A stretch of 64,000 nt of DNA. Source: Sphingobacteriales bacterium. Lineage in GTDB: Bacteria > Bacteroidota > Bacteroidia > Chitinophagales > Chitinophagaceae. Below the pieces are notes generated by a model. The model did no database searches. It worked only from the letters and a program-made list of their open reading frames with translations, and had not been told where the DNA came from. The stretch is from positions 558,001-622,000 of the forward strand of contig JACRJO010000032.1 in assembly GCA_016219985.1 (NCBI GenBank). The letters are read 5' to 3'. This document shows, one piece after another, positions 1-8,530 of this stretch; position 1 is the first letter of the stretch, and each line of letters opens with the position of its first letter. The translations under genes and the position numbers were made by a program.

Positions 1-361
1 TGGCCTGGGTGGAAATATGCAGCGGTATTCCCAGTTGGCTGCACTGCTCAATGACCGCGAAATCGGCCGCGATCACCGCATCGATCTTTTGCTTTTTAAC
101 TTCCTTCAGCACCAGTTTCAGCAGCTGCATATCATGATCATACATGATCGTATTGAGCGTGATATACGCTTTCAATCCATGCTTTTTGCAAATGGAGCTT
201 ACCGGCTTAATATCTGAAATAGTAAATGACTGCGAGGAGCGGGTGCGCATGTTCAGTTGCTCCACACCAAAATAAACAGCATCCGCCCCGGCATTGATGG
301 CCGCCTGTAAACTGTCAAAGGAGCCGGCGGGCGCCAGTAGTTCCACTTTATCTTTTCTCAT
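1..361 (-). CDS. Peptidase U32 family protein, N-terminal part
   Basis: The gene runs off the left edge of the window; only about 120 N-terminal residues are visible. They start MRKDKVELLAPAGSFDSLQA and continue through an AGADAVYFG segment, the usual opening of the U32 family. Characterised members of this family (RlhA, TrhP, UbiU/V) act in hydroxylation of rRNA, tRNA or ubiquinone precursors rather than as proteases, so the peptidase name is historical. The start lies 7 bases after the stop of the dihydroorotate-dehydrogenase-like gene, which suggests it is the last visible gene of the nifJ cluster. Which U32 subgroup it belongs to cannot be decided without the C-terminal part. Confidence 0.85.
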   Translation of the reverse strand, partial: MRKDKVELLAPAGSFDSLQAAINAGADAVYFGVEQLNMRTRSSQSFTISDIKPVSSICKKHGLKAYITLNTIMYDHDMQLLKLVLKEVKKQKIDAVIAADFAVIEQCSQLGIPLHISTQA

Positions 362-368
362 GAAAAAT

Positions 369-1367
369 TTATTTCATTCCCTCCAGGATCCGGATATAAT
401 TCGCTCTTTCAAAAGCGGTGGGATCCGATACATTTTGCTGGCTCATGCTTCCCCGGAAAGCATCGATATTGTCAAAGCCCATCATATACATCCAGTCCTG
501 CAGTTCCTTATTCAGGGTCTTCAGGTAAGGGATGCCGTTTTTGTACAGGGAAGAAGCGGTCATGACCACATCGGCGCCGGCCAGCAGGTATTTCACCACT
601 TCCACGGCGCTTTGCACACCGGTGGTGGCCGCCAGCGACAGCTCCACTTTCCCGTACAATAAGGCAATCCATAACAGGGGCAGCCGGATCTCACCGGGTT
701 CACTGTAATGCAGATCGGTTTTCAGCACCAGCTCATTGATATCGAAGTCGGGCTGGTAAAAACGGTTGAACAATACCAGGGCGTCTGCGCCGGAGTTCTT
801 CATCCGGAGAGCCATATTTCCCATAGAACTGAAATAGGGATTCAGTTTTACAGCCACCGGCATCTTTACACTCAGCTTGATACTTTCGATAATATTCAGG
901 TAGCGGTGTTCCACTTCGGAGGAAGACATGGCGATATCACCGGGGATAAAAAAGATATTCACTTCAAGGCCATCGGCCCCGGCCTGCTCGATCTGCCGGG
1001 CATAATCGATCCATCCTTCCGTGGTGATCCCGTTCAGGCTCCCGATAACAGGGATCTTTACTCTTTCCTTCGCCTTCCGGATATTTTCCAGGTAATCATC
1101 CACTCCCACATTAAAATCCTCCAGGTCGGGGAAATAATCCATGGCCTCAGGAAAAGCATAGGAAGTTTCCGACATCACGGTTTTAACACGGGCCTCTTCC
1201 TTGCGGATCTGTTCTTCAAATAAAGAAGGCATTACAACGGCCCCGGCGCCATTCTCTTCCATCTTCACGACATTATCCACCTGGTCAGCTAAGGTGCAGG
1301 CAGAAACAACGATGGGGGAATTCAGCTTCAACCCCATATAAGTGGATTGCAGGTTCATAAAATTCAA
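369..1367 (-). CDS. Dihydroorotate dehydrogenase-like flavoprotein
   Basis: This 332-residue protein has the FMN-binding TIM-barrel pattern of class 1 dihydroorotate dehydrogenases: an opening LKLNSPIVVSACTLAD strand, VIGSLNG, and a late GVQSAVEVVKYLLAGADVV segment. It lies directly downstream of nifJ in a compact minus-strand cluster. The position suggests a flavin redox role linked to pyruvate/ferredoxin metabolism rather than pyrimidine synthesis; this is inference. No iron-sulfur motif is visible. True PyrD activity is possible, but no other pyr gene is nearby. Confidence 0.85.
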   Translation of the reverse strand: MNFMNLQSTYMGLKLNSPIVVSACTLADQVDNVVKMEENGAGAVVMPSLFEEQIRKEEARVKTVMSETSYAFPEAMDYFPDLEDFNVGVDDYLENIRKAKERVKIPVIGSLNGITTEGWIDYARQIEQAGADGLEVNIFFIPGDIAMSSSEVEHRYLNIIESIKLSVKMPVAVKLNPYFSSMGNMALRMKNSGADALVLFNRFYQPDFDINELVLKTDLHYSEPGEIRLPLLWIALLYGKVELSLAATTGVQSAVEVVKYLLAGADVVMTASSLYKNGIPYLKTLNKELQDWMYMMGFDNIDAFRGSMSQQNVSDPTAFERANYIRILEGMK

Positions 1368-1377
1368 ATTTAATGAA

Positions 1378-1402
1378 GCTGGCCTGAAAAGTTCAGGCCA
1401 GC
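1378..1402 (-). terminator. Strong hairpin between nifJ and the next gene
   Basis: An 11-bp perfect stem (gctggcctgaa / ttcaggccagc) with a 3-base loop starts 3 bases after the nifJ stop codon and ends 10 bases before the downstream start codon. On the minus strand it is followed by an AT-rich stretch but not by a clean T-run. It could be a partial terminator that lowers downstream expression, or an mRNA 3'-end stabiliser. Confidence 0.55.
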
Positions 1403-1405
1403 CTC

Positions 1406-4400
1406 TTATGCAATAGGTACGAAGTCACTGGCTTTCTTGGTGGCCAGTTCCTCGTATGTTTTCCATTTCAGGTTCACCAGTTCCTGGGCATGCTTCATCA
1501 GGTGTTCGGCCGCATCCGGGTTGGTCATGGTAAGTACTTTATACCGCAATTCATTGTAGGCATAATCCTTCAATGAAACCGTGGGTCTCGGCGAATCCAG
1601 CACAAACGGGTTCTGGTTTTTCTTTCTCAGTACCGGGTTGTAACGGAGCAGGGGCCAGTGACCGCTTGCCACGGCTTTGTGCTGCTGATCAAGACCATTC
1701 TTCAGGTCATACCCATGTGCTATACAATGGCTGTAAGCGAGGATCAGGGAAGGCCCGTCATAGGCTTCCGCTTCCCGCATGGCCAGTAAGGCCTGCTGGG
1801 GATTGGCGCCAAACGCCACCCTTGCCACATATACATTACCGTAAGAGATGGCCTGCATAGCCAGGTCCTTTTTACCACCTGATTTACCACCGGCAGCGAA
1901 TTTCGCCGTGGCCGCTGTGGGGGTTGATTTGGATGACTGCCCGCCCGTATTAGAATACACTTCCGTATCGAGCACCAGTACATTGATATTCCGGCCGCTG
2001 GCCAGCGCGTGATCCAGCCCGCCATACCCAATATCATAAGCCCATCCGTCGCCACCCACCAGCCATACACTGCGGCGGACCAGCTGGTCAGCCACGGATA
2101 AGAGGTGCCTCGCAGACGAGGAATCCATGGTTTTCAGTTTTTCTTTCAATCCTTCCACCCGCACCCGTTGTTCCACCAGTTCGGATTCGAGAACCTGGCT
2201 GGCTTCCAAAATCTCTTTCACCAATCCTTCACCGATATCGCCTTTCATTTCATTGAGTAAATGCCGGGCCACATCAAGTTGCTTGTCAGCAGTGACCCTC
2301 ATACCCAGTCCAAACTCAGCATTGTCTTCAAACAACGAATTACTCCAGGCGGGCCCGCGGCCTTCCTTATTCATCGACCAGGGAGTTGTCGGCAGGTTAC
2401 CTCCGTAGATAGAGGAACAACCAGTGGCATTGGCAACCAGCAGGCGGTCTCCGAATAACTGGGACAGGAGTTTCAGGTAAGGTGTTTCCCCGCAACCGGC
2501 GCAGGCACCGGAAAATTCGAACAGGGGTTCCAGGAACTGGGCGCCATGTACAGTGGAGAAATCGATCTTGGACCGGTCGTTCCAGGGAATATTTTCAAAG
2601 AATTCAATACTCTTTTGTTCCTGTTTCAATACCGGTGCTTTTTCACCCATATTGATCGCCTTTTTGCTGCGGTTGGCCGGATCGCTGGCGGGACAAACCT
2701 CCACGCATAAATTACAACCGGTGCAATCCTCCAGGTACACCTGTAAAGAGTATTTGGTTTCAGGGAAACCTCTTGCATTGATCGGGGCGGATTTGAACCC
2801 TTCGGGCGCTTTGCCCAGGTGATCCTCGTGATAAAATTTGGCCCTGATCACACTGTGGGGACATACATAGGCACAGTTCCCGCACTGGATACAGAGATCC
2901 GGTTCCCAGGAAGCAACCAGGTCGGACACATTTCTTTTTTCCCATTGGGTGGTGCCGCTCGGGTAAGTGCCATCCACGGTCATTTTGCTGACCGGGATAT
3001 CATCCCCGTGACCTGCCATCATCATCGCTGTTACATTTTTCACAAAATCAGGCGCTTTATCAGAAACGGTCAGCAGGTCCACATGGGCACCGGATGCTTT
3101 GGCAGGTATCTTCACTTCATAGAGGTGGGCCAGGGTGGCATCCACCGCCTGAAAGTTTTGCTCGATCACTTTCGGACCTTTCTTGAAATAGGTCTTTTCG
3201 ATCGCTTTTTTTATCTGTTTGATTGCGTCGTCTTTCGGCAATACACCAGAAAGAGCGAAATAACAGGTTTGCATGATCGTATTGATCCGGCCGCTCATAC
3301 CGGTTTCCCGGGCCACGGTGGTCGCATCGATCACGTACACCTTAATCTTTTTATCAATGATCTGCTTTTGTACCTGCCCGGGTAATTTGCTCCATACCTC
3401 TTCTTTGCTGTAAGGACTGTTCAGCAGGAACGTGGCGCCCTGGCTGGCGAATTCCAGCATTTCCACCTTCTCGGTGAAATTGAACTGGTGACAGGCAATA
3501 AAATCGGCTTTGGAAATTAAATAGGGCGCCCGGATCGGTTTGGGGCCGAAACGCAAATGCGAAACGGTACGGGCTCCTGATTTTTTGGAATCATATACAA
3601 AATAACCCTGTGCATACAGGTCGGTATTCTCCCCGATGATCTTAATGGTATTCTTATTGGCGCCCACGGTACCATCGGCACCCAGACCAAAGAACAGGCC
3701 CTGTCTCCATTCCGATTCATCCAGCTTGTATTCCGGATCATAAGCCAGGCTGGTGAATGTCACATCATCATTGATCCCGATGGTGAAGCCATTTTTCGGC
3801 TGGTCTTTTTTCAGCTCATCATAAATCCCCTTCACCATGGCCGGGGTAAATTCTTTGGAAGAAAGCCCGTAACGGCCGCCCACGACATTCGGCAGGGTTT
3901 TAATTTTCTTCTGCTGGAAGGCTTCCACGAGTGTGGAAAGGACATCCTGGTACATAGGTTCTCCTGCTGCACCGGATTCCTTGGTACGGTCGAGTACCGC
4001 AATGGTCTTTATGGAAGCCGGTAAAGCATCCATAAAATGAGACAGGGAGAACGGGCGGTACAGGCGAACATGCAGAACCCCCACTTTCTCTCCTTTCTTC
4101 ACCAGCTCATTCACGGTTTCAATTACCGTTTCACCACCGGATCCCATCACGATCACCAATCTTTCTGCAGCGGGGTCTCCACTGTATTCAAACAAGCGGT
4201 ATTTTCTTCCGGTCATTTTACCAAACTCATCCATTACCTGCTGTACGATCCCGGGGGTATTATTATAAAATGTATTTACTGTTTCTCTTCCCTGGAAATA
4301 GACATCCGGGTTCTGGGCGGTACCACGGATAAAGGGATGCTCGGGATTGAGTCCCCGGTTCCGGTGAGCGATCACCAGTTCATCCGGCACCATGGATTTG

Positions 4401-4981
4401 ATCTGTTCATCACTCAGGAGTTCCAGTTTATTCACTTCGTGTGAGGTACGGAACCCGTCAAAGAAATGCACAAAGGGTATTCTTGATCTCAGGGAGGCTA
4501 CCTGCGAGATCAGGGCAAAATCGTGGGCTTCCTGCACACTGGCCGATCCCAGCATGGCAAAACCCGTGGTCCGGGCCGCCATTATATCCTGGTGATCACC
4601 AAAGATGGAAAGTCCCTGTGCGGCAAGAGAACGGGCCGCCACATGAAATACAGCAGCGGTCAGTTCACCCGCGATCTTATACATATTGGGCAGCATCAGC
4701 ATCAGGCCCTGGGAGGCGGTAAACGTAGTGGTCAGCGACCCGGTTTGCAGGGCGCCGTGAACGGTACCGGCTGCACCGCCCTCGCTCTGCAGCTCGATCA
4801 CATCCGGTATATTGCCCCAGATATTCTTTATTCCTTTGGAAGCCCATTCATCGGCCAGTTCCGCCATCGTGGAAGACGGCGTAATCGGGTAGATGGCACA
4901 GACCTCGTTGATGCGGTAGGCCACATAGGCCGCAGCTTCATTGCCATCGATGGTGGCAACTAATTTATTTTTATTTGACAT
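1406..4981 (-). CDS. nifJ: Pyruvate:ferredoxin (flavodoxin) oxidoreductase
   Basis: This is a single-chain PFOR of 1191 residues, the normal family length. It oxidatively decarboxylates pyruvate to acetyl-CoA and passes electrons to ferredoxin or flavodoxin in the cytoplasm. Domains in order are: the N-terminal substrate domain with YPITPSSTMAELADEW; a gamma domain with FFGLGADGTVGANKN; a two-cluster ferredoxin domain near residues 690-760 (CIQCGNCAYVCP and CTGCNLCVEVCP); a GACAGCGETPY cluster ligand region; and a thiamine diphosphate site near residue 975 (GDGWAYDIGYGG, then DTEVYSNTGGQ). All expected cysteine motifs look intact. Its start overlaps the end of the upstream FAD oxidoreductase gene by 11 bases, so the two are probably translationally coupled. 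Confidence 0.97.
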   Translation of the reverse strand: MSNKNKLVATIDGNEAAAYVAYRINEVCAIYPITPSSTMAELADEWASKGIKNIWGNIPDVIELQSEGGAAGTVHGALQTGSLTTTFTASQGLMLMLPNMYKIAGELTAAVFHVAARSLAAQGLSIFGDHQDIMAARTTGFAMLGSASVQEAHDFALISQVASLRSRIPFVHFFDGFRTSHEVNKLELLSDEQIKSMVPDELVIAHRNRGLNPEHPFIRGTAQNPDVYFQGRETVNTFYNNTPGIVQQVMDEFGKMTGRKYRLFEYSGDPAAERLVIVMGSGGETVIETVNELVKKGEKVGVLHVRLYRPFSLSHFMDALPASIKTIAVLDRTKESGAAGEPMYQDVLSTLVEAFQQKKIKTLPNVVGGRYGLSSKEFTPAMVKGIYDELKKDQPKNGFTIGINDDVTFTSLAYDPEYKLDESEWRQGLFFGLGADGTVGANKNTIKIIGENTDLYAQGYFVYDSKKSGARTVSHLRFGPKPIRAPYLISKADFIACHQFNFTEKVEMLEFASQGATFLLNSPYSKEEVWSKLPGQVQKQIIDKKIKVYVIDATTVARETGMSGRINTIMQTCYFALSGVLPKDDAIKQIKKAIEKTYFKKGPKVIEQNFQAVDATLAHLYEVKIPAKASGAHVDLLTVSDKAPDFVKNVTAMMMAGHGDDIPVSKMTVDGTYPSGTTQWEKRNVSDLVASWEPDLCIQCGNCAYVCPHSVIRAKFYHEDHLGKAPEGFKSAPINARGFPETKYSLQVYLEDCTGCNLCVEVCPASDPANRSKKAINMGEKAPVLKQEQKSIEFFENIPWNDRSKIDFSTVHGAQFLEPLFEFSGACAGCGETPYLKLLSQLFGDRLLVANATGCSSIYGGNLPTTPWSMNKEGRGPAWSNSLFEDNAEFGLGMRVTADKQLDVARHLLNEMKGDIGEGLVKEILEASQVLESELVEQRVRVEGLKEKLKTMDSSSARHLLSVADQLVRRSVWLVGGDGWAYDIGYGGLDHALASGRNINVLVLDTEVYSNTGGQSSKSTPTAATAKFAAGGKSGGKKDLAMQAISYGNVYVARVAFGANPQQALLAMREAEAYDGPSLILAYSHCIAHGYDLKNGLDQQHKAVASGHWPLLRYNPVLRKKNQNPFVLDSPRPTVSLKDYAYNELRYKVLTMTNPDAAEHLMKHAQELVNLKWKTYEELATKKASDFVPIA

Positions 4982-6617
4982 CAGTAGTAGAATTAACAGG
5001 TTCAGGAATCATTTCTATCGCGTGACAGGGGCATTGTTCATAACAAACCGCACAACCGGTACAGGCATTATAATTGAATTTATACCGGTTCCCCTTGCCT
5101 AATTTAATGATCGCGTCTTCAGGACAGGCGCCAAAACAACCGTCGCATTCAAAACAGTTGCCGCAGCTCAGGCAGCGCTGGGCTTCAAACCGGGCTTCTT
5201 TCTCTGTGAGGCCGCTGAATACTTCTTCAAAACTTTTTACCGCTTCAGCCGGCGCCAGTTTATCCTGTTCTTTCTGCGGGGCGTCTGTCTTGTACCACAT
5301 GTGCAGCTTACGGAAACCGGCCGTCGGATGCTTCTCCGGCTTCTGGTAAGGTTCCTGCAGCAGGAATCCATGAATATATTTGGCTGCTTTTTTACCATGA
5401 CCCACCGCAATGGTGGTGCTTCTGTTTTCACCGGGCAGCATATCTCCGCCCGCGAAAATCCCTTCGTGCCCGGTCATCCGCTGCACATCGATGGCCACGG
5501 TACCATCCTCATTAATCTTAATATCGTTCACCGCCCGCAGGAAACCCGAATCCGCTTCCTGTTTATTGGCATTGATCAGCACATCCGCTTCGACCGTTTC
5601 AAACTCACCGGTACCCACGGCTTTGCCCTTTTCCACTTTCATTTTTTCCAGTGTGATCTTTTTCTTTTCGATCTTGCTGATACTGCGCAACAACTGCACG
5701 TCCACGCCTTCCGCCAGTGCATCCTCGGTTTCATAATCATAGGCCGGCATCATTTTCTTGTCCCCGGCAAAGTAAACCGCGGCTTCGGATCCAAAACGCT
5801 TGATCATCCGGGACAGGTAGAGCGCCAGTTTACCACCGCCATACACCACCACTTTTTTATTCATAAAGGGAGACGCGTTCATCTTGGCTTCGCGGAAGAA
5901 GGAAAAAGCATCCGTGATGGTTACCGAACCGTCCTGCGGGAATTCTTCACGGTGAATCACCTGGGCCCCGATGGAAAGGTAGACAGCATCAAAATTGCCG
6001 GCCTGTTTTTCCGTGAGTACATCCTGCACCCTGTAATTCAGGCGGATCTTCACCCCCATCTTTACAATACGTTCCACTTCTGCATCTAATATCTCCTTGG
6101 GCAGCCGGTAATCCGGGATCCCTTTCCACATCAGTCCGCCGGGATGTTTGCCTGCATCAAATACTTCGACCGTATGTCCCAGCCTGGCCAGGTGGTAGGC
6201 TGCGGAAAGGCCACCGGGGCCAGCCCCTACCACCAGCACTCTTTTACCGGTGGGTTTGGCATCATACCGTACGGCCCATTTTTGCCGGATCGCTTCGTCC
6301 CCGATATACCGTTCCACCGCGTGAATATTCACCGTGGTCTCGATATGATTCCGGTTGCACCCGGTCTCACAGGGTTTCACACAAACGCGGCCCATGATCG
6401 CCGGGAACGGGCAATCTTCAACCAGCCGCTGGAATGCTTCAAAATAATTCCCGGACTGTGCCTGTGCCATCCAGGCCTGTATATTCTCTCCTGCGGGGCA
6501 GGCGCTGTTACAGGGGGGCATAAAATCCACATAGACAGGACGACGGGAACGTTGGGGACCGGTACCCTCCGCATGTGTGAGGAGGTCGACCGGTTTGGTA
6601 ATGTCATTTGCAGCCAT
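4971..6617 (-). CDS. FAD-dependent oxidoreductase, GltD-like, with C-terminal 4Fe-4S domain
   Basis: The 548-residue protein resembles the glutamate synthase small subunit. It has N-terminal cysteines for a 4Fe-4S cluster (around residues 36-40 and 79-87, CVKPCETGC), a first dinucleotide fold with GAGPGG at 131-136, and a second NAD(P)-binding fold. The last 80 residues carry two ferredoxin-like sites (CLSCGNCFECDGCFGACP and CTGCAVCYEQCP). The start at MAANDITK is preferred over an upstream in-frame ATG because the extra 13 residues look unlike the family. Its position directly before nifJ suggests it moves electrons between NAD(P)H and the PFOR/ferredoxin pool. Gene order alone cannot show the direction of electron flow. 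Confidence 0.85.
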   Translation of the reverse strand: MAANDITKPVDLLTHAEGTGPQRSRRPVYVDFMPPCNSACPAGENIQAWMAQAQSGNYFEAFQRLVEDCPFPAIMGRVCVKPCETGCNRNHIETTVNIHAVERYIGDEAIRQKWAVRYDAKPTGKRVLVVGAGPGGLSAAYHLARLGHTVEVFDAGKHPGGLMWKGIPDYRLPKEILDAEVERIVKMGVKIRLNYRVQDVLTEKQAGNFDAVYLSIGAQVIHREEFPQDGSVTITDAFSFFREAKMNASPFMNKKVVVYGGGKLALYLSRMIKRFGSEAAVYFAGDKKMMPAYDYETEDALAEGVDVQLLRSISKIEKKKITLEKMKVEKGKAVGTGEFETVEADVLINANKQEADSGFLRAVNDIKINEDGTVAIDVQRMTGHEGIFAGGDMLPGENRSTTIAVGHGKKAAKYIHGFLLQEPYQKPEKHPTAGFRKLHMWYKTDAPQKEQDKLAPAEAVKSFEEVFSGLTEKEARFEAQRCLSCGNCFECDGCFGACPEDAIIKLGKGNRYKFNYNACTGCAVCYEQCPCHAIEMIPEPVNSTTDVK

Positions 6618-6786
6618 GATAATTTTTTTAAAAGGGCAGGCGGTATGCATGCCCATGAAAGGCTTTTAAAACCTCAGCAAAGTAGAACCAAAAGGCAATG
6701 TGAAAGGTGACGGAATTCAAGGGAAAAAATGATTCCTATCATGTTATTCGCCAATCGCTTACTAAAGGATTCCCTGTCTCTAAAAT

Positions 6787-6814
6787 ACAAAAAAGCCGGC
6801 TAATTCAGCCGGCT
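6787..6814 (-). terminator. Rho-independent terminator for the 178-residue protein gene
   Basis: An 8-bp palindromic stem agccggct / agccggct with a 5-base loop (aattc) lies 23 bases after the stop codon of the neighbouring minus-strand gene. On that strand it is followed by a run of six T residues. Confidence 0.8.
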
Positions 6815-6837
6815 GCAGGAAGTTTCGGTCCACAGGG

Positions 6838-7374
6838 TTAAAAACTATAACCCACACTGGCACCGCCGGATGGCATGATATATCCTTTCGCGATGATCGG
6901 TGTAAATCCGATCCGCCAGGTAAATCCGCCTTTCAGGGGCTGGCGGCGGTACATAAAGGAGGCTGTGCCAAATAAATTAGTCCGGCTGCTGTCGTTATAA
7001 TTCATGATATCAATCTTTTTGCCGGCATAGGTTAATCCCCCGCCGACTTCGAATGTATGGGGGGAATCGGTTTTGCCGAAAATATAATTGACCTGTACCG
7101 GGACGGTCACTACCGACTGGGTATAATAATTTCCGTAGATCCCGCCATAATAATTATACTCGTCCCCGGTGTAAAAACCGAGCCCGAACCGCCCGCCCCA
7201 GCCCAGGGAGGAGGGAGTAAAACGGGTATCAATATTCGCAGAAAACAAGATCCCGGGTCCGCCTACTTCCGCGTAAAACTGGGTCCGGCCCGGGTGCCTG
7301 CCCACCGTATTTTTTTGGGCAAAGAGTACAGAGCTGAATAACAAGGCAAAAGCTGCAACAAAAGTTCTTTTCAT
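6838..7374 (-). CDS. Exported outer-membrane beta-barrel-like protein, function unknown
   Basis: The 178-residue protein begins with a signal peptide (MKRTFVAAFALLFSSVLFAQ). The rest is a series of alternating aromatic/glycine-rich strands (FYAEVGGPG, FEVGGGLTYAGK) ending in GGASVGYSF, a terminal aromatic typical of outer-membrane barrels. The length suits a small eight-stranded barrel. No enzyme motif is visible. It is a single-gene unit with its own terminator. Confidence 0.6.
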   Translation of the reverse strand: MKRTFVAAFALLFSSVLFAQKNTVGRHPGRTQFYAEVGGPGILFSANIDTRFTPSSLGWGGRFGLGFYTGDEYNYYGGIYGNYYTQSVVTVPVQVNYIFGKTDSPHTFEVGGGLTYAGKKIDIMNYNDSSRTNLFGTASFMYRRQPLKGGFTWRIGFTPIIAKGYIMPSGGASVGYSF

Positions 7375-7458
7375 AAAAGTGGTTTAATAATTGACAAACA
7401 TAAGTGAAAACTGCTGCACATGCTTTGAAAAAAAATTGTTAACGTATAAAATAAACAG

Positions 7459-8367
7459 TTATTGCACCGGCAGGGGCTGTGGCCAGTAGTGGGAAACCAC
7501 ATTGAAAGAATCCTGCATCCAGCCTTCTCCTGTCCTGCCCTCAATAAAATAAGTCTTCCCTTTGCGATCTTTCTGCAACTCAAAGTTCCCCATCGGGTTA
7601 ATAGAATAAAGGCGGATAGTAGCAAAATCTGAGTAAGGAACCGTAGTACAAAAATCACTGTTATCAAATTCCAGGTAATCCAGCCGGTCATCGCCGTCAG
7701 CATCGCCGAATAAACCATATCCAAAACGACAGGTCTGGAAACAATTCAGGCGCCTGTGCTTCAGATCATAAATAAGATGATAATTCACATTACCCATTGA
7801 AGCTCCCCCACTATAAATTGAGCCCGCCCGGATATAATAATACTCCTTGCTTTTAAAAACAAAATGCCGGAATGACTGTGAATCAAATTCTATCTGATCC
7901 TCTCCCATAATATCCTGCCCGTCACCGTTATATCCCCTTATCAAAAACCCATTTATAGAGATACGCTGATGTACTCTTTCTCCAAAATAATAAATAGAAA
8001 TTATTTCTGTTTTATCATTCCGTAATGTATCCTTTCTCACTTTCTGAACCTGATCCACTAAAACCGAATTAGATAAAGTTTGGGCATTCTGCAGGCTCAA
8101 CTCTTTTTTACTGATAAGCCCCGTCAAAAACCTAAACAGCCTTGTAGTATCTTCCAGTTCTATTCTTGTAAGCTTCTCCGGAATATGCCCTTTAAAATAT
8201 CCCGTATCCACTTCAGGACCTGAACTCCAGGGCATATCAACCGTATCATTATAATTATAAACGATTGTATCTGTATATGCTTTAACCTGCACGGGTTCTT
8301 CCGCCCTTTTCATTTTAGTATGACAGGACAGCAAAACAATGCCCAAAAAAAAAGGCAGCCATTTCAT
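7459..8367 (-). CDS. Predicted lipoprotein, function unknown
   Basis: The protein has about 302 residues from the chosen start MKWLPFFLGIVLLSC, where LLSC is a lipobox. An in-frame ATG 18 bases upstream would place six extra residues before the signal peptide and is less likely. The mature part contains acidic, loop-like stretches such as FGDADGDDRLDYLEFDNSD, which resembles a calcium-binding dockerin/FG-GAP-type loop. No family was recognised with confidence. Confidence 0.6.
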   Translation of the reverse strand: MKWLPFFLGIVLLSCHTKMKRAEEPVQVKAYTDTIVYNYNDTVDMPWSSGPEVDTGYFKGHIPEKLTRIELEDTTRLFRFLTGLISKKELSLQNAQTLSNSVLVDQVQKVRKDTLRNDKTEIISIYYFGERVHQRISINGFLIRGYNGDGQDIMGEDQIEFDSQSFRHFVFKSKEYYYIRAGSIYSGGASMGNVNYHLIYDLKHRRLNCFQTCRFGYGLFGDADGDDRLDYLEFDNSDFCTTVPYSDFATIRLYSINPMGNFELQKDRKGKTYFIEGRTGEGWMQDSFNVVSHYWPQPLPVQ

Positions 8368-8454
8368 ACTGCCTAAGTTATACATTCTTTCAAACCATTA
8401 CCCAAGAATTCCTGTTATTCATTACTACCCGATGCTACCGGCTCAGGGTATTAG

Positions 8455-8530
8455 CTCCAGGCTAAAGGCTAACGACTATCGACTAACGACTCCAGACTAA
8501 CGACTCCAGACTAACGACTATCGCCTACTA
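8455..8530 (-). repeat. Heptamer array abutting the glyS stop codon
   Basis: Read on the minus strand, the TAG stop of glyS is followed by units of seven bases such as TCGTTAG and TCTGGAG; on the plus strand this reads gactaac, gactatc, gactcca. About eight units are visible. Many units contain TAG. The same superfamily recurs near 13.8, 37.3, 43.6 and 50 kb. Confidence 0.8.

Noticed and set aside
5301..6089. A 262-codon open frame opposite the FAD oxidoreductase gene
   Set aside because: It is antisense to a gene with complete cofactor motifs and shows no recognisable domain.
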